A stretch of DNA of 64,000 nucleotides from Algibacter pectinivorans (GTDB taxonomy: Bacteria > Bacteroidota > Bacteroidia > Flavobacteriales > Flavobacteriaceae), in contig NZ_FOMI01000001.1 of NCBI RefSeq assembly GCF_900112595.1, positions 248,001 through 312,000 of the forward strand, written 5' to 3'. Positions within the stretch are counted from its first letter, which is position 1. Each line of letters opens with the position of its first letter. This document shows, in pieces, positions 36,460-46,640 of this stretch. Below the pieces are notes generated by a model. The model was not told where the DNA came from. It did no database searches and saw only the letters and a list, made by a program, of their open reading frames with translations. Both the position numbers and the translations under genes were made by a program.

Positions 36460-36644
36460 TAATCTCTATTCTATTAAAAATAGAATAACAATTGGCATGC
36501 CAAAGCAAGAAAAAGAGTAATAAACAAATTTTATTATGCTGATTTACAATACTTTACAAATAACATTTCAAAAAGCACACCTAAAACAAATCCCACGGTA
36601 TACCGTTATTTTAACATCGCTAAATTAAGAATAGCGGTAATCCG

Positions 36645-39600
36645 TTATTTTTTAGAAGGTTTTTTAACACCTAGTTTTTTCATTCTATCTCTTAAGGTAC
36701 TAGGTTTAATATCCAATAGTTTTGATGCACCATCATCGCCATGAATTTTCCAATCGCACTTTTCTAATGTTTTTACAATATGATTGCGCTGAACTTCATC
36801 TAGCGTTAAATTGCAATAGGTTTTAGATAGCTCTTTTAAAACTGTAGTTTCATTAACAGGCGACAACATTAAGGTTTCGGAATCTGATAAGATTACAGCG
36901 CGTTCTACTAAATTCTCTAACTCTCTTATATTACCGGGCCAGTTATGTGACATAAGATCATCCATAGCATCACTAGGTATATATTTTATATGTTTATCGT
37001 AAGCTTTATTAAATTTATCTACAAAATGCTCTACAAGTAATGGCACATCGTCTAGTCTATCTTTTAACGGAGGTACTTTAATGGGGAACACATTTAGCCT
37101 AAAATATAAATCTTCTCTAAATTGTTTTTTTTCAATTTCCTCTTTAAGGTCACGATTAGTTGCCGCAATAACCCTTACATCTAATTTTTTGGAGCCTGTA
37201 CCTCCTACAACCTCAATTTCTCCTTCTTGTAAAAATCTTAAGATTTTTGGTTGCATATCTAAAGGAAGTTCTCCTATTTCGTCTAAAAACAAAGTACCAC
37301 CATCTGCTAATTCAAATTTTCCAGTTTTATCACTAAAAGCTCCCGTAAAGGATCCTTTTTTATGACCAAACAATTCACTTTCAATAAGTTCTCTTGGTAT
37401 AGCAGAACAATTAATTTTAATTAAAGGCTTTTTATTACGTATACTTATATTATGTATTGCTCTAGCTAGCAGCTCTTTTCCTGTTCCTGATTCACCCAAT
37501 AATAACACAGAAGCACTGGTTGGCGCCACTTTTTCAACCTGTGTTAATACTTTACTAAACGCCTCGCTACCATACACCATTTCTTCATAGTTAAACACTA
37601 AAGCTAACTCATTTCTTAGATATACATTTTCCTGTTCTAATTGCTCCCTTAATTGATTTAACTCTTTGTTGGCACTAGAAAGTTCTGTATTAGCCTGTAC
37701 AAGGTTTTTTTCTGCTATTTTACGTTCTGAACTTTCTACCATTAAAGACACAATACTTGCTATGGATGTTGCAAACTCTTCTTCTTCTAGGGTCCACCTT
37801 CTTTTTTCTCCTATATGCTCGAAACAAATAACTCCATACATACCATGATTTCCCTGTATAAAAACATCTAAAATGGAAGTTATTCCTAAAGGCATCAAAT
37901 AATGCCCTGCAAATCCTTGTGTTATCTTGTTACTAAAAGCATCTTCTATATTTAATAAACTATTACCATTTAAAGCTTCAAAATAGCCCGAATTATCTTT
38001 ATAAGTTAAGTTTACCCCTTCTTGAAATGTTCCCGTTTCTAAATTGTACAATTTCTCGCAAACAAGTATTGTTTTATCTTCGTTAAACTTCCATACACCT
38101 ACACGTGCCACGTTTAATGCCCCTGCAGATAGAGAAATAATTTTTTTTAGAGAACCTGTAAAATCGGACCCCACAAGTGAAGTTAATTCCATTATTATCT
38201 TTTTCTTCTGAATAGATTTTCGGGCTACATCCTCTAATATTCTTTTGGCCTTTTCTTCCTCTGAAACGTCTTTTAAAGTTGCAAATAAAGCGATAACTTC
38301 GCCTTCATCATTTTTAATATTACCAGATAAAAATGAGACTAAATATTTTTCGCCGTTTTTTCTAACAAACTCAAGATGGAAAGACTTCGCCATACCTTTA
38401 GCAACTTCATCTTTAGTTGCTAACATCAACTCTAAATCTTCTGTTTTTGCAAATGGATATGGTAAATTTAAACCTATAAGCTCCTCTTCAGAATATCCTA
38501 AAATCTTACATAGGGCATCGTTAACCAATATGATTTGACCTTCGAGATTTACAATTAACAATCCTTCTTGCATGGACATAATAAGCTTATCTGAAAAGGC
38601 TTTGGCTGCCTTTAGCTCTAGCTCTGCCTTTTTTCTGTCTGTAATGTCCTGAATTGTACCTTGAAAGTGTGTGTAAACACCTTTGGCCGCAACAAACTCG
38701 CCTAAGCTATGAATCCATTTTACCTCTTTAGTCTTTTTTGTTATTATTCTATATTCTATATCGAGTGTTCCTCCCTTTTTTTGATATTGCAAACCCCTTT
38801 CCTTTAAAAAAGACTTATCCTCGGGGTGTACGATTGTTTTCCACAAATCTAATGCGATATTAACACCTGGCTCAACCTCAAGAATTTCATTAAATGTTTC
38901 TGAGGTTTCGGCCTTTAACTCTTGTATATTTAAATTAAAACTACCTAATTTGGCGATTTTTTGGGCTTCTAAAAGTGATTTTTTACTTTCCTTTATTTTT
39001 ATTTCTGCCTCTTTGCGCTCGTTAACATCTTGTATGGTTCCAAAAAAGTTTGTTGGCTCTCCCTGATTAAAAATGGTATCTCCAAGTATATGAAACCATC
39101 TTGTTTGTTTTTTGTTATACGTAATTATGCGATACTCAAAATCAAGCTTTTTGCCTGTTTTAATACTATTATTCATAGCCTCGGTAAACGCAAATCTATC
39201 TTCTGGGTGTAGTATTTTTGTATTCCAAAAATCTAAAGTTATTTGGCTTTTTTGACTTACCCCTATTATTTCTTTAAAAACAATTGAGGCTTCTGCTATT
39301 TCTGTTTTTAAGTCTAGATTAAAACTACCAATTTTAGCCGTTTTTTGCGCTTCTAATAATGATTTTTCACTTTCTTGAATTTTCAACTCCGTTTCCTTAC
39401 GCTTGGTAACATCTTGCATGGTACCAATCATTTTAATAGGATTTCCATCGCTATCCAAAATAACCTCACCTACGCCATGTGTCCAAATTTCTTTTTTATT
39501 GTTTAACTTACAAATGCGATATTCTCTGTTAAATTTTTTGTTGTTTTTTATACAATCTTCAAAATAACTTAACACTCCTTCTTTTTCGTCTGGGTATATT

Positions 39601-41906
39601 AGGTCTACCCATGAATCAATCGTTTTAACAAATGATTTTTTTACACCCAACATTTTATCTAGTACCTCAGAGCTTTTCCAGGTATTATTGGTAAGGTCTA
39701 CAGCAAAGGTTCCTATATCACCAACTATTTGCGATTGGCGCAAATTATATTCACTTTCTAAAAGCATTGCTTCTGCCGCCTTGCGCTCGGTAATATCTTG
39801 ATTAGTACCAATAACCTTTATAGGGTTACCATCCTTATCGCGAATAAGCTCGCCTCTTACATGAATCCAAATTGTTTTTTTATTATCGTGTTTTACAAAC
39901 CTATGCTCAATAGTAAACTTTTCTTCTTTTAAAACTACGTCTTGGAAATAGGAGATAATTTTCTCTCTATCGTCTGGATGGATTAATTGATTCCAGCTCT
40001 CAATAGTTTTCTCGTAAGATTTACTTATACCTAGAATGTCATTTAAAATTTCAGAGCTTTCCCAGGTTTGGGTTTTTAGATCTAAAGCATAAGTACCAAT
40101 ATTTGCTACTTTTTGAGATAATCTTAAATTATACTCACTTTCTAAAATTTTTACTTCGGCTTTTTTACGCTCTGTAATATCCTGTATGGTACCAATCATT
40201 TTTAAGGGACTACCATCATCACCAAAAACCAACTCACCAAATCCGTGCACCCACACTTCTTCTTTACTATCTCCCTTTATAAGCCTATATTCTCTATTAA
40301 ATTTCTTATGGTTTTTAATAACATCGGTTTCTAAATGATTCTGCATACCTGCTCTATCATCTGGATGAATTAAATCTAACCAGTTTTCTACATTTCTTAC
40401 AAATGATTCATTTATACCAAAAATATTATCTAAAACTAATGAGCTTTTCCATATCCCAGAGTTTATATCTAAAGAATAGGACCCTATGTTTGCTACTATT
40501 TGCGACTGCCTTAAATTGTATTCGCTTTCCTGCAGTTTTAATTCTGCCTTTTTACGCTCGGTAATATCTCGGGCAATTGCAAGTATTTTACCATCTTCTT
40601 GCAATTTTGTAGAAATCTCAGCGTCTATAAAATCGCCATTTTTAGATATAAATTGTTTATCAAAAATGGCAGACTCGCCGTTTAGTATTTGATTATACTT
40701 TTCTGGATTTTCAATTATTTCGCCAACCAAAATATCTTGGAGTTTTAACTTTGAAAATTCGCTTTTGGTATACCCTAAAATATTATGTGTGGCTTTATTA
40801 AAATCATATATTGTACCATCAAATGAAAATGTAAGTATAGCATCACTAGCTTGATTAATTAGTAACTTATACGAGGCATCTCTTTTTTTAACTTCTTCTA
40901 ATATATTATATTTTACAATGGCTATTTTTGCTAAATTAACAGCAGAGTTTAATTCTATAATATCGTCTAAAGAGGGTGTTTTTATGGCATTACTATAAAT
41001 TGCAAACGTTCCTAACACCGTTTTGTTTTCAGAAAGTATTGGAATGGACCAACACGATTTTAAACTATGTTTTAAAGCTATGTCTCTATAATCTTCCCAA
41101 AGTTTATTTGTACTTATATCTGAAACAATTACAGGTTTTTTGGTAAAAGCAGCTGTACCACAAGACCCTACCTTATTACCAATAGCTACCCACCTAATAG
41201 CATTATTGTATTCTTGAGGAATTTTTGGCGACGAAATAAGTTTTAAATGAATACCGTCTTCATCCAACATGCTAATAGAAACAAAAAATCCTGGATGCAG
41301 TAATTCGTAATTACCTATTATATGATTAAACACCTCTTTAATAGGGATATTATTAGCTATTAAATCTAGTACTGCATTTTCATTGATTAATTTTTGCTCA
41401 ATTTTTTGGCGCTGAAGTATTTCTTTTTCTAAGGTTGAATTTTTCTGTTCTAACTTACTAATTAAACGTTTACTATAAAGTTTTAAAACTTCTTGATCGG
41501 TATACTGTTCTTTTTTTTCGGGCTGTTTTTGACTGCTGTCTTTTGAAAGAATATCGTGAACCAATTGAAGTATTTTTTCAGAATCTGTTGGTTTTCTTAA
41601 AAAATAGTCTGCCCCTAATTTTAATGCAAAATCTTCATCACGTTTTTTAGTATACGTTGAGGTGTAAAAAACAAAAGGAATATGCTTATAATACTCATCT
41701 GTTTTACAAGCTTGACAAAACATATAGCCATCCATAACAGGCATAAAAATATCTGATATAATTAGGTGTACAGTTTGTTCTGGTAGTTTTTCTAACGCTT
41801 CTTTACCGTCATTGGCCTCAACAATATGATAACCTGCTCCTTCTAATATCACTCTTAACAAGTAAAGGTTTTCATAAATATCATCTACTATCAATATCGT
41901 TTTCAT
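36645..41906 (-). CDS. Giant REC-GAF-PAS(7)-GAF-sigma54 activator-Fis regulator
   Basis: 1753 residues. Order: receiver (1-120; phospho-acceptor D52 in IISDIFMP, Lys in FLRKPTD), a coiled part, GAF (about 185-335), seven PAS domains (about 340-1180) of which five share a NLRQSQ/SLLEAQ-x-x-x-x-IG start and a DITERKKAE end, a second GAF (about 1220-1370), a short coiled coil, AAA+ sigma54 domain (about 1425-1660; Walker A GESGTGKE, the loop GSFTGAF in place of GAFTGA, Walker B LFLDEIGEL) and a Fis-type HTH (about 1700-1750; GASKLLDIKPSTLRDRMKKLG). It should switch on sigma54 promoters in response to several stimuli plus phosphorylation. Five bases upstream is a receiver gene, then a histidine kinase, its likely partners. 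A sigma54 regulator with so many sensors is unusually large. Confidence 0.92.
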   Translation of the reverse strand: MKTILIVDDIYENLYLLRVILEGAGYHIVEANDGKEALEKLPEQTVHLIISDIFMPVMDGYMFCQACKTDEYYKHIPFVFYTSTYTKKRDEDFALKLGADYFLRKPTDSEKILQLVHDILSKDSSQKQPEKKEQYTDQEVLKLYSKRLISKLEQKNSTLEKEILQRQKIEQKLINENAVLDLIANNIPIKEVFNHIIGNYELLHPGFFVSISMLDEDGIHLKLISSPKIPQEYNNAIRWVAIGNKVGSCGTAAFTKKPVIVSDISTNKLWEDYRDIALKHSLKSCWSIPILSENKTVLGTFAIYSNAIKTPSLDDIIELNSAVNLAKIAIVKYNILEEVKKRDASYKLLINQASDAILTFSFDGTIYDFNKATHNILGYTKSEFSKLKLQDILVGEIIENPEKYNQILNGESAIFDKQFISKNGDFIDAEISTKLQEDGKILAIARDITERKKAELKLQESEYNLRQSQIVANIGSYSLDINSGIWKSSLVLDNIFGINESFVRNVENWLDLIHPDDRAGMQNHLETDVIKNHKKFNREYRLIKGDSKEEVWVHGFGELVFGDDGSPLKMIGTIQDITERKKAEVKILESEYNLRLSQKVANIGTYALDLKTQTWESSEILNDILGISKSYEKTIESWNQLIHPDDREKIISYFQDVVLKEEKFTIEHRFVKHDNKKTIWIHVRGELIRDKDGNPIKVIGTNQDITERKAAEAMLLESEYNLRQSQIVGDIGTFAVDLTNNTWKSSEVLDKMLGVKKSFVKTIDSWVDLIYPDEKEGVLSYFEDCIKNNKKFNREYRICKLNNKKEIWTHGVGEVILDSDGNPIKMIGTMQDVTKRKETELKIQESEKSLLEAQKTAKIGSFNLDLKTEIAEASIVFKEIIGVSQKSQITLDFWNTKILHPEDRFAFTEAMNNSIKTGKKLDFEYRIITYNKKQTRWFHILGDTIFNQGEPTNFFGTIQDVNERKEAEIKIKESKKSLLEAQKIAKLGSFNLNIQELKAETSETFNEILEVEPGVNIALDLWKTIVHPEDKSFLKERGLQYQKKGGTLDIEYRIITKKTKEVKWIHSLGEFVAAKGVYTHFQGTIQDITDRKKAELELKAAKAFSDKLIMSMQEGLLIVNLEGQIILVNDALCKILGYSEEELIGLNLPYPFAKTEDLELMLATKDEVAKGMAKSFHLEFVRKNGEKYLVSFLSGNIKNDEGEVIALFATLKDVSEEEKAKRILEDVARKSIQKKKIIMELTSLVGSDFTGSLKKIISLSAGALNVARVGVWKFNEDKTILVCEKLYNLETGTFQEGVNLTYKDNSGYFEALNGNSLLNIEDAFSNKITQGFAGHYLMPLGITSILDVFIQGNHGMYGVICFEHIGEKRRWTLEEEEFATSIASIVSLMVESSERKIAEKNLVQANTELSSANKELNQLREQLEQENVYLRNELALVFNYEEMVYGSEAFSKVLTQVEKVAPTSASVLLLGESGTGKELLARAIHNISIRNKKPLIKINCSAIPRELIESELFGHKKGSFTGAFSDKTGKFELADGGTLFLDEIGELPLDMQPKILRFLQEGEIEVVGGTGSKKLDVRVIAATNRDLKEEIEKKQFREDLYFRLNVFPIKVPPLKDRLDDVPLLVEHFVDKFNKAYDKHIKYIPSDAMDDLMSHNWPGNIRELENLVERAVILSDSETLMLSPVNETTVLKELSKTYCNLTLDEVQRNHIVKTLEKCDWKIHGDDGASKLLDIKPSTLRDRMKKLGVKKPSKK

Positions 41907-41911
41907 ACTTA

Positions 41912-42289
41912 TTAACTTTGGTTTTTTGCATTATAGATACTATTCATTTGCGTAACAAAAGTATCTGGGTTAATAGGCTTTTCTATGTAGGCATCAACTC
42001 CAACCTCAATAGCTTTTTCTTTATCTGCATCCATGGCATAAGACGACACAGCTATTATGGTTGTGTGTGTTGGCAAGCCGGTATTCCTTAATTTAACACA
42101 AATTTCGTAACCATCCATATCCGGTAATTGAATATCTATTAAAATAATATCTGGTTGATTATTATAAGCTAATTTTAAACCCGTTACACCATCATATGCT
42201 TTAACAACTTTATAACCACTGTTTTCTAGCAAATATGCTAACATATACATATTTTGCTCGTTATCTTCTATTATTAAAACAGTAACCAT
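41912..42289 (-). CDS. Single-domain response regulator
   Basis: 125 residues, receiver only. LIIEDNEQNMYM is the acidic pocket, D52 in LIDIQLPDMDG the phosphoacceptor, VSSYAM gives the serine and YIEKPIN the lysine. This is the DivK-like class that follows hybrid-lacking kinases. It is between the kinase gene (29 bases) and the sigma54 activator (5 bases), so the phosphorylation chain would be kinase, this receiver and the REC of the activator. Confidence 0.9.
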   Translation of the reverse strand: MVTVLIIEDNEQNMYMLAYLLENSGYKVVKAYDGVTGLKLAYNNQPDIILIDIQLPDMDGYEICVKLRNTGLPTHTTIIAVSSYAMDADKEKAIEVGVDAYIEKPINPDTFVTQMNSIYNAKNQS

Positions 42290-42318
42290 ATTTTACGGTA
42301 TGCTTAAAGTTAATATTA

Positions 42319-44988
42319 TTATTCGGCATCTCTATTATTTAAAGGTAACTTAAAAGTAAAGTTACTGCCTTTTCCTATTTCGCTTTGCACTTGAATGGTA
42401 CCTCCTAGCATTTCAATTAAGCTTTTACTAATGGATAGGCCTAAACCAGTACCTTCATGATTTCTACTTAAATCATCTTTTAGTTGCGTAAAAGGTATAA
42501 ACAATTTTAAAACATCCTTTTCGCCTATTCCAACTCCTTGATCTATAACCTGGGTAACCACATGATCACCAATAACATCAACCTTTATTTCTATGGTTCC
42601 TTTTTCTGAAAATTTAATAGCGTTAGAAAATAAATTTAACAATATTTGCTCTACTCGTCCTTGGTCGCTAACAAGGGTTATTTCCATTTCGGTTATCTCG
42701 GTTATTATTTTAAGACCTTTAGCAGAAACTTGTGGCGATACAAACTCGATGGTACTCTCTAGAATGTTTAAATAATCGAAAGGAGAAAAAGACACATTTA
42801 GCTTACCGGCTTCTATTTTTGAAATGTCGAGTACATCATTAATTAAACCTAACAAATGCTCGCCACTATTTTTAACCATTTTTAACTGCTTAATTTGCTC
42901 GGGGTTTAATGGTCCCGCTATTTGTTTTAATAAAATACCTGTAAATCCTATAATGGAGTTCATGGGTGTACGCAACTCGTGCGACATGGTTGCTAAAAAT
43001 GCAGATTTCATTAAATCTGCAGATTGGGCTTTTATTTTTTCTTTCTCTAATTCTGAAGTTCTTGAAGCTACTAATTCTTCTAAATTATTCTTGTGCCTAT
43101 TTAACTCGGCCTCTGCCTTTTTTCGAACTGTAATATTAGATGCTACTATACCTAAAGCTATTGGCTTAGAGTTCCTATCTTTAATTATAAAACCAGACAT
43201 TTCAATGGGTATTAACTTGCCTGTTTTAAAATTTACAAATTCAGATTCACCTTTCCACTTATCTGTTTTATAAACACTTACCATGTGCTCATTTTTAATA
43301 GCATCGTGTAAATGCTCTGGATAAAAATCTGTAATATGCCTTGGCAAGGCTTCATTGGCACCCAATTGCACCATTTGCCTTCCCATTTTATTTAAGTATA
43401 TAGGAACACCTTGTAAAGTCGCTAATCCAATAAACTCATCGCTAGTTTCTACTAAAGTAAGTAACATTTTATTGTTTTCTTCTGCTATTTTACTTGCGGT
43501 TATATCACGTATGGTTCCTATTAAAAACTTCTTTCCATTACCATCTATATATCTAGTTTTTTTAGTAGATATGACTTGTTTTTCCCTTCCGTTTATGGTA
43601 AAACTTTCTTCGGTTATATTTTCCTCTCCAGATTCAACAACTTTTCTATCAATACTTAAAAAGCTTTCACTCTCGCTAGGTGTTAAATCTTCGGCCATTG
43701 TTTTACCAAGCACCTCATTTCTAGACACATTAAACATTTTACAAAAGGCATCATTTACAATAAGCATTCGGCTTTGCTCATCTTTAACAAATAACGGGTC
43801 GCCAATATTATTTATAATATTATCTAGATTACGCTCGCTTTCTTCTAATAACTCTTCAGATTTCTTACGTTCTGTAATATCTGTAAAGTAAACAGTAATA
43901 CCTTCTTGTGAAGGATAAACTTTGCTCTCAAACCACTTATCTAACGGTTCATAATAGTCTTGAAATATTTGCGCTTGTTGCGTTTCTACTGCTTTATTAT
44001 AGGCTTTATAAAAAGGTAAACCATCTCCACCCGGGAACTCTGTCCAAATATGCTTCCCTAATAAATCACTTGGGTTTCTAGACAAAAGTTCTCCTGCTTT
44101 TTTATTAACATACGTATAACACCAATTTGTATTAATAGAAATAAAACCATCTGAAATACTATTTAAAGTCACCTCTAATTGAGACGACAACTCTTGCTCT
44201 ACCTTTTGTTTTTCTAGAATAAGATCTTTGTATTTTTTCCTGTAATTAATTATCTCAAAGATATCTCGTTCTTGATGAGCTATAAAGGAAGCCTTCCCCG
44301 CTTCTTTATCAATAAACTCTAAATAAGTATACAGCAATATTGAAAATACTACTGCCGATATAGCCTTACCAATTAAATGACATACCAACGAAGGCTTAAA
44401 CAAGACTGTACCATAATGCATAGCTAAGTTATAAACTATAGCATCGAACATTAAAATTAAAAATAGTGCACTAAAAAGCGTAAAAAAGTAGGGCAGTTTT
44501 TTAAATCTTGAAATTAAGAACTGATATAGAATTATAAGTAAAATAAAATCTAAAAACATTATAGTTGTTCCCCTAGAAAAATACTTAAAATCTATAATAA
44601 AAACAGAATTAGGATTTACAGACCCATTGTTTATCTGGCTACCTAGTAATTGTTGCACATAAGTAATTTGAAACACAAAAGCCATGATAATATTGGAAAC
44701 GATAATCCCGAAAATAAGCGCTCTTGTACTTGCAACCCCTTCTTTTATATAAATTAATAAAACAGAAAATAACAACAGACTAAAAAGGATTATAGAACCG
44801 GGATATATTACATAACCTTCAAATAAATTTAAACTAAATGAAGTTCCTGCGTCCGCCTGTAAATATTGGACAGCTCCTAAAAGCAGATATAATGGCGCCA
44901 AACCAATTCTGGATCTAAGCTTAAATAACAAAAGAACACTTGACGATATAAGAAAAAACTCAACAAGTATTGTTACAAAAATATTCAT
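42319..44988 (-). CDS. Membrane histidine kinase, 7TM-like input, PAS(3), HisKA-HATPase
   Basis: 889 residues. Residues 1-230 hold about seven hydrophobic helices of a membrane input domain with a LYLLLGAVQYLQ motif that recalls the VUT/queuosine-transporter fold; then three PAS domains (about 270-380, 385-500, 510-625), a linker LASRTSELEKEKI, HisKA with SHELRTP (histidine near 669) and HATPase_c with N, DQGVGIG and GTGLGLSISK boxes. No receiver is fused at the C-terminus; the receivers are encoded next door. The signal is unknown. The 578-base upstream gap probably carries its promoter. Confidence 0.9.
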   Translation of the reverse strand: MNIFVTILVEFFLISSSVLLLFKLRSRIGLAPLYLLLGAVQYLQADAGTSFSLNLFEGYVIYPGSIILFSLLLFSVLLIYIKEGVASTRALIFGIIVSNIIMAFVFQITYVQQLLGSQINNGSVNPNSVFIIDFKYFSRGTTIMFLDFILLIILYQFLISRFKKLPYFFTLFSALFLILMFDAIVYNLAMHYGTVLFKPSLVCHLIGKAISAVVFSILLYTYLEFIDKEAGKASFIAHQERDIFEIINYRKKYKDLILEKQKVEQELSSQLEVTLNSISDGFISINTNWCYTYVNKKAGELLSRNPSDLLGKHIWTEFPGGDGLPFYKAYNKAVETQQAQIFQDYYEPLDKWFESKVYPSQEGITVYFTDITERKKSEELLEESERNLDNIINNIGDPLFVKDEQSRMLIVNDAFCKMFNVSRNEVLGKTMAEDLTPSESESFLSIDRKVVESGEENITEESFTINGREKQVISTKKTRYIDGNGKKFLIGTIRDITASKIAEENNKMLLTLVETSDEFIGLATLQGVPIYLNKMGRQMVQLGANEALPRHITDFYPEHLHDAIKNEHMVSVYKTDKWKGESEFVNFKTGKLIPIEMSGFIIKDRNSKPIALGIVASNITVRKKAEAELNRHKNNLEELVASRTSELEKEKIKAQSADLMKSAFLATMSHELRTPMNSIIGFTGILLKQIAGPLNPEQIKQLKMVKNSGEHLLGLINDVLDISKIEAGKLNVSFSPFDYLNILESTIEFVSPQVSAKGLKIITEITEMEITLVSDQGRVEQILLNLFSNAIKFSEKGTIEIKVDVIGDHVVTQVIDQGVGIGEKDVLKLFIPFTQLKDDLSRNHEGTGLGLSISKSLIEMLGGTIQVQSEIGKGSNFTFKLPLNNRDAE

Positions 44989-45566
44989 GCTATTTTATTT
45001 TAGAAGATATAAACAAAACCTCCTTACTATTAATAAAAATAGTAATTAACTTACATATATTACTAAATATTTATGTTTTAATAGTTTTTAAATTTGGTTA
45101 GATAAAAAAAAATAAACAAACTAAAAAGAAAGCAGCCGATAAAACAAACAAAAACAATACTTTATTTTAATTAGCAATAAGCAATAATATTTTAGCTTAA
45201 CCAGGCAAACAACTATGACCAACCTATGTTAGAGATATCTGGTATAGAACTGCAAGCATCAACACTAAAAACTACGTTTACAATTAAGACACTATGAGCT
45301 AAAACTTTAAACTTTGTCTCTATTCTACTCATTTAATAGGTTACATTACAGGTTTAGCATCGTGGCTATTTATCTTGCAAACATTTTTAAAACCTATTTA
45401 TCTGTTTACGTAATATAAAAGTAAAACCAATAAAGTAGTATTATCACTTGCACAACTAAGGTATCTTATATCGGCCACCAACACCATTGCTATCCACATT
45501 ATTATTGGTTTAATTTATAAAGCCTTACTTTTACTTTTACCAACAATACGTACTATAGCATTAATA
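44989..45566. other. Gene-free divergent region
   Basis: 578 bases between the divergent histidine kinase and LacI genes. AT-rich, no tRNA, no strong hairpin and no exact TAnnTTTG pair seen. The LacI frame stays open upstream of its ATG for about 50 codons and reads as hydrophobic residues, but has no start codon, so I treat it as chance or a remnant. Confidence 0.6.
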
Positions 45567-46598
45567 ATGGGTAAAAAAACCACTATCTACGACATAGCAA
45601 AAAGGCTAAATACTACAGCCTCTACAGTTTCAAGAGCGCTAAACAACAGTCCGAAGATTAGTAAAAAAACAAAAGACCTTGTTTTAGAAACGGCTAACAA
45701 AATGAATTATCAACAAAACAAGTTAGCTTTAGCACTTAAAAGTGGTAAAAGTAATAACGTAGGGGTTATAGTGCCACGTATAGACAGCAACTTTTTCGCT
45801 TCTATAATTAAAGGAATTGAAGAAAACTTGTATGCTCATGGATATCGAGTTATAATTTGTCAAACCCAAAATAACCAGAATATTGAAGTAGAAATTATTA
45901 ACACGCTATTAAAAGCTCAAGTAGACGGTATTCTAATGTCTATATCTAGTATAAATTTAGATACTAAAAACAGTTTTAATAGAATTTTACAAAAGCAAAT
46001 TCCATTAATATTTTTTGACAGAAAAGCTAACATTAAAGATGTTAGCTCTGTAACCATTAATGATTTTGAAGCGGGCTACATGGCAACAAAACACTTAATA
46101 AACCAAGGGTGTAAAAAAATTGCTCATTTATCTGGTAATATTCTATTAGACATTTTTAACAATCGCTTTTTAGGCTATAAAAAAGCCTTAGAGGAAGAAG
46201 GTATTGAGTTTAATAAAGCATACGTTTTAAAAATTAGAAGCACGGTTAAAGATGGTCAAAATGCAGCTAAACAACTATTAAAATTACGAAACCCTCCTAA
46301 CGGCATTTTCTCATCTAGTGACTACGCTGCTTTAGGCGCTATCCAAGAAATTAAAGCGAACGGCATAAAAATCCCTGGTGATATTAAAGTGGTTGGGTTT
46401 GCCAACGAACCTTTTACAAAATTTATGGAGCTTTCCATTTCTACAATCGATCAGTCTCCTGTTGAAATGGGAAAAATAGCTGCAAACGTATTTTTACAGC
46501 AATCAAATAATTCGGAAAACACTAAAATTGAGAAAAATGTTGTTTTAGCTCCTAAACTAATAATAAGAAAGTCGTCCTTAAAGCATCCTAATGAGTAA
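45567..46598 (+). CDS. LacI/GalR-family transcription regulator, probable hexuronate regulator
   Basis: 343 residues. HTH at 4-50: TIYDIAKRLNTTASTVSRALNN is the classic LacI helix-turn-helix, with the hinge helix LALALKSGKSNNVG. The rest is a periplasmic-binding-protein-like sugar sensor (GVIVPRIDSNFFASIIKG). It stands next to and convergent with uxaA, and a palindromic site of LacI type lies over the uxaC start, so it likely represses uxaCBA in the absence of a hexuronate or its breakdown product. The exact ligand is inference. Confidence 0.88.
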   Translation: MGKKTTIYDIAKRLNTTASTVSRALNNSPKISKKTKDLVLETANKMNYQQNKLALALKSGKSNNVGVIVPRIDSNFFASIIKGIEENLYAHGYRVIICQTQNNQNIEVEIINTLLKAQVDGILMSISSINLDTKNSFNRILQKQIPLIFFDRKANIKDVSSVTINDFEAGYMATKHLINQGCKKIAHLSGNILLDIFNNRFLGYKKALEEEGIEFNKAYVLKIRSTVKDGQNAAKQLLKLRNPPNGIFSSSDYAALGAIQEIKANGIKIPGDIKVVGFANEPFTKFMELSISTIDQSPVEMGKIAANVFLQQSNNSENTKIEKNVVLAPKLIIRKSSLKHPNE

Positions 46599-46640
46599 TA
46601 AAAAACACCAAGATTACGCTTTAAGCATTTTAGTAAAATA

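Noticed and set aside
36645-41906. Repeated DNA in the activator gene, possible CRISPR-like or tandem repeat
   Set aside because: The repeats are diverged coding PAS modules of about 375-390 bases, with no spacer pattern; no CRISPR array is seen anywhere in the window.
42824-43273. Open frame of 149 residues on the plus strand
   Set aside because: Antisense shadow of the histidine kinase gene, with no recognisable motif.
43355-43891. Open frame of 178 residues on the plus strand
   Set aside because: It is antisense to the PAS/kinase gene; composition is low-complexity and follows the sense codons of the opposite strand.
45400-45566. LacI frame open about 50 codons upstream, giving a hydrophobic stretch
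   Set aside because: No start codon lies in it, and the LacI HTH begins normally at the ATG at 45567. Could be chance or an old remnant, not a fused membrane domain.
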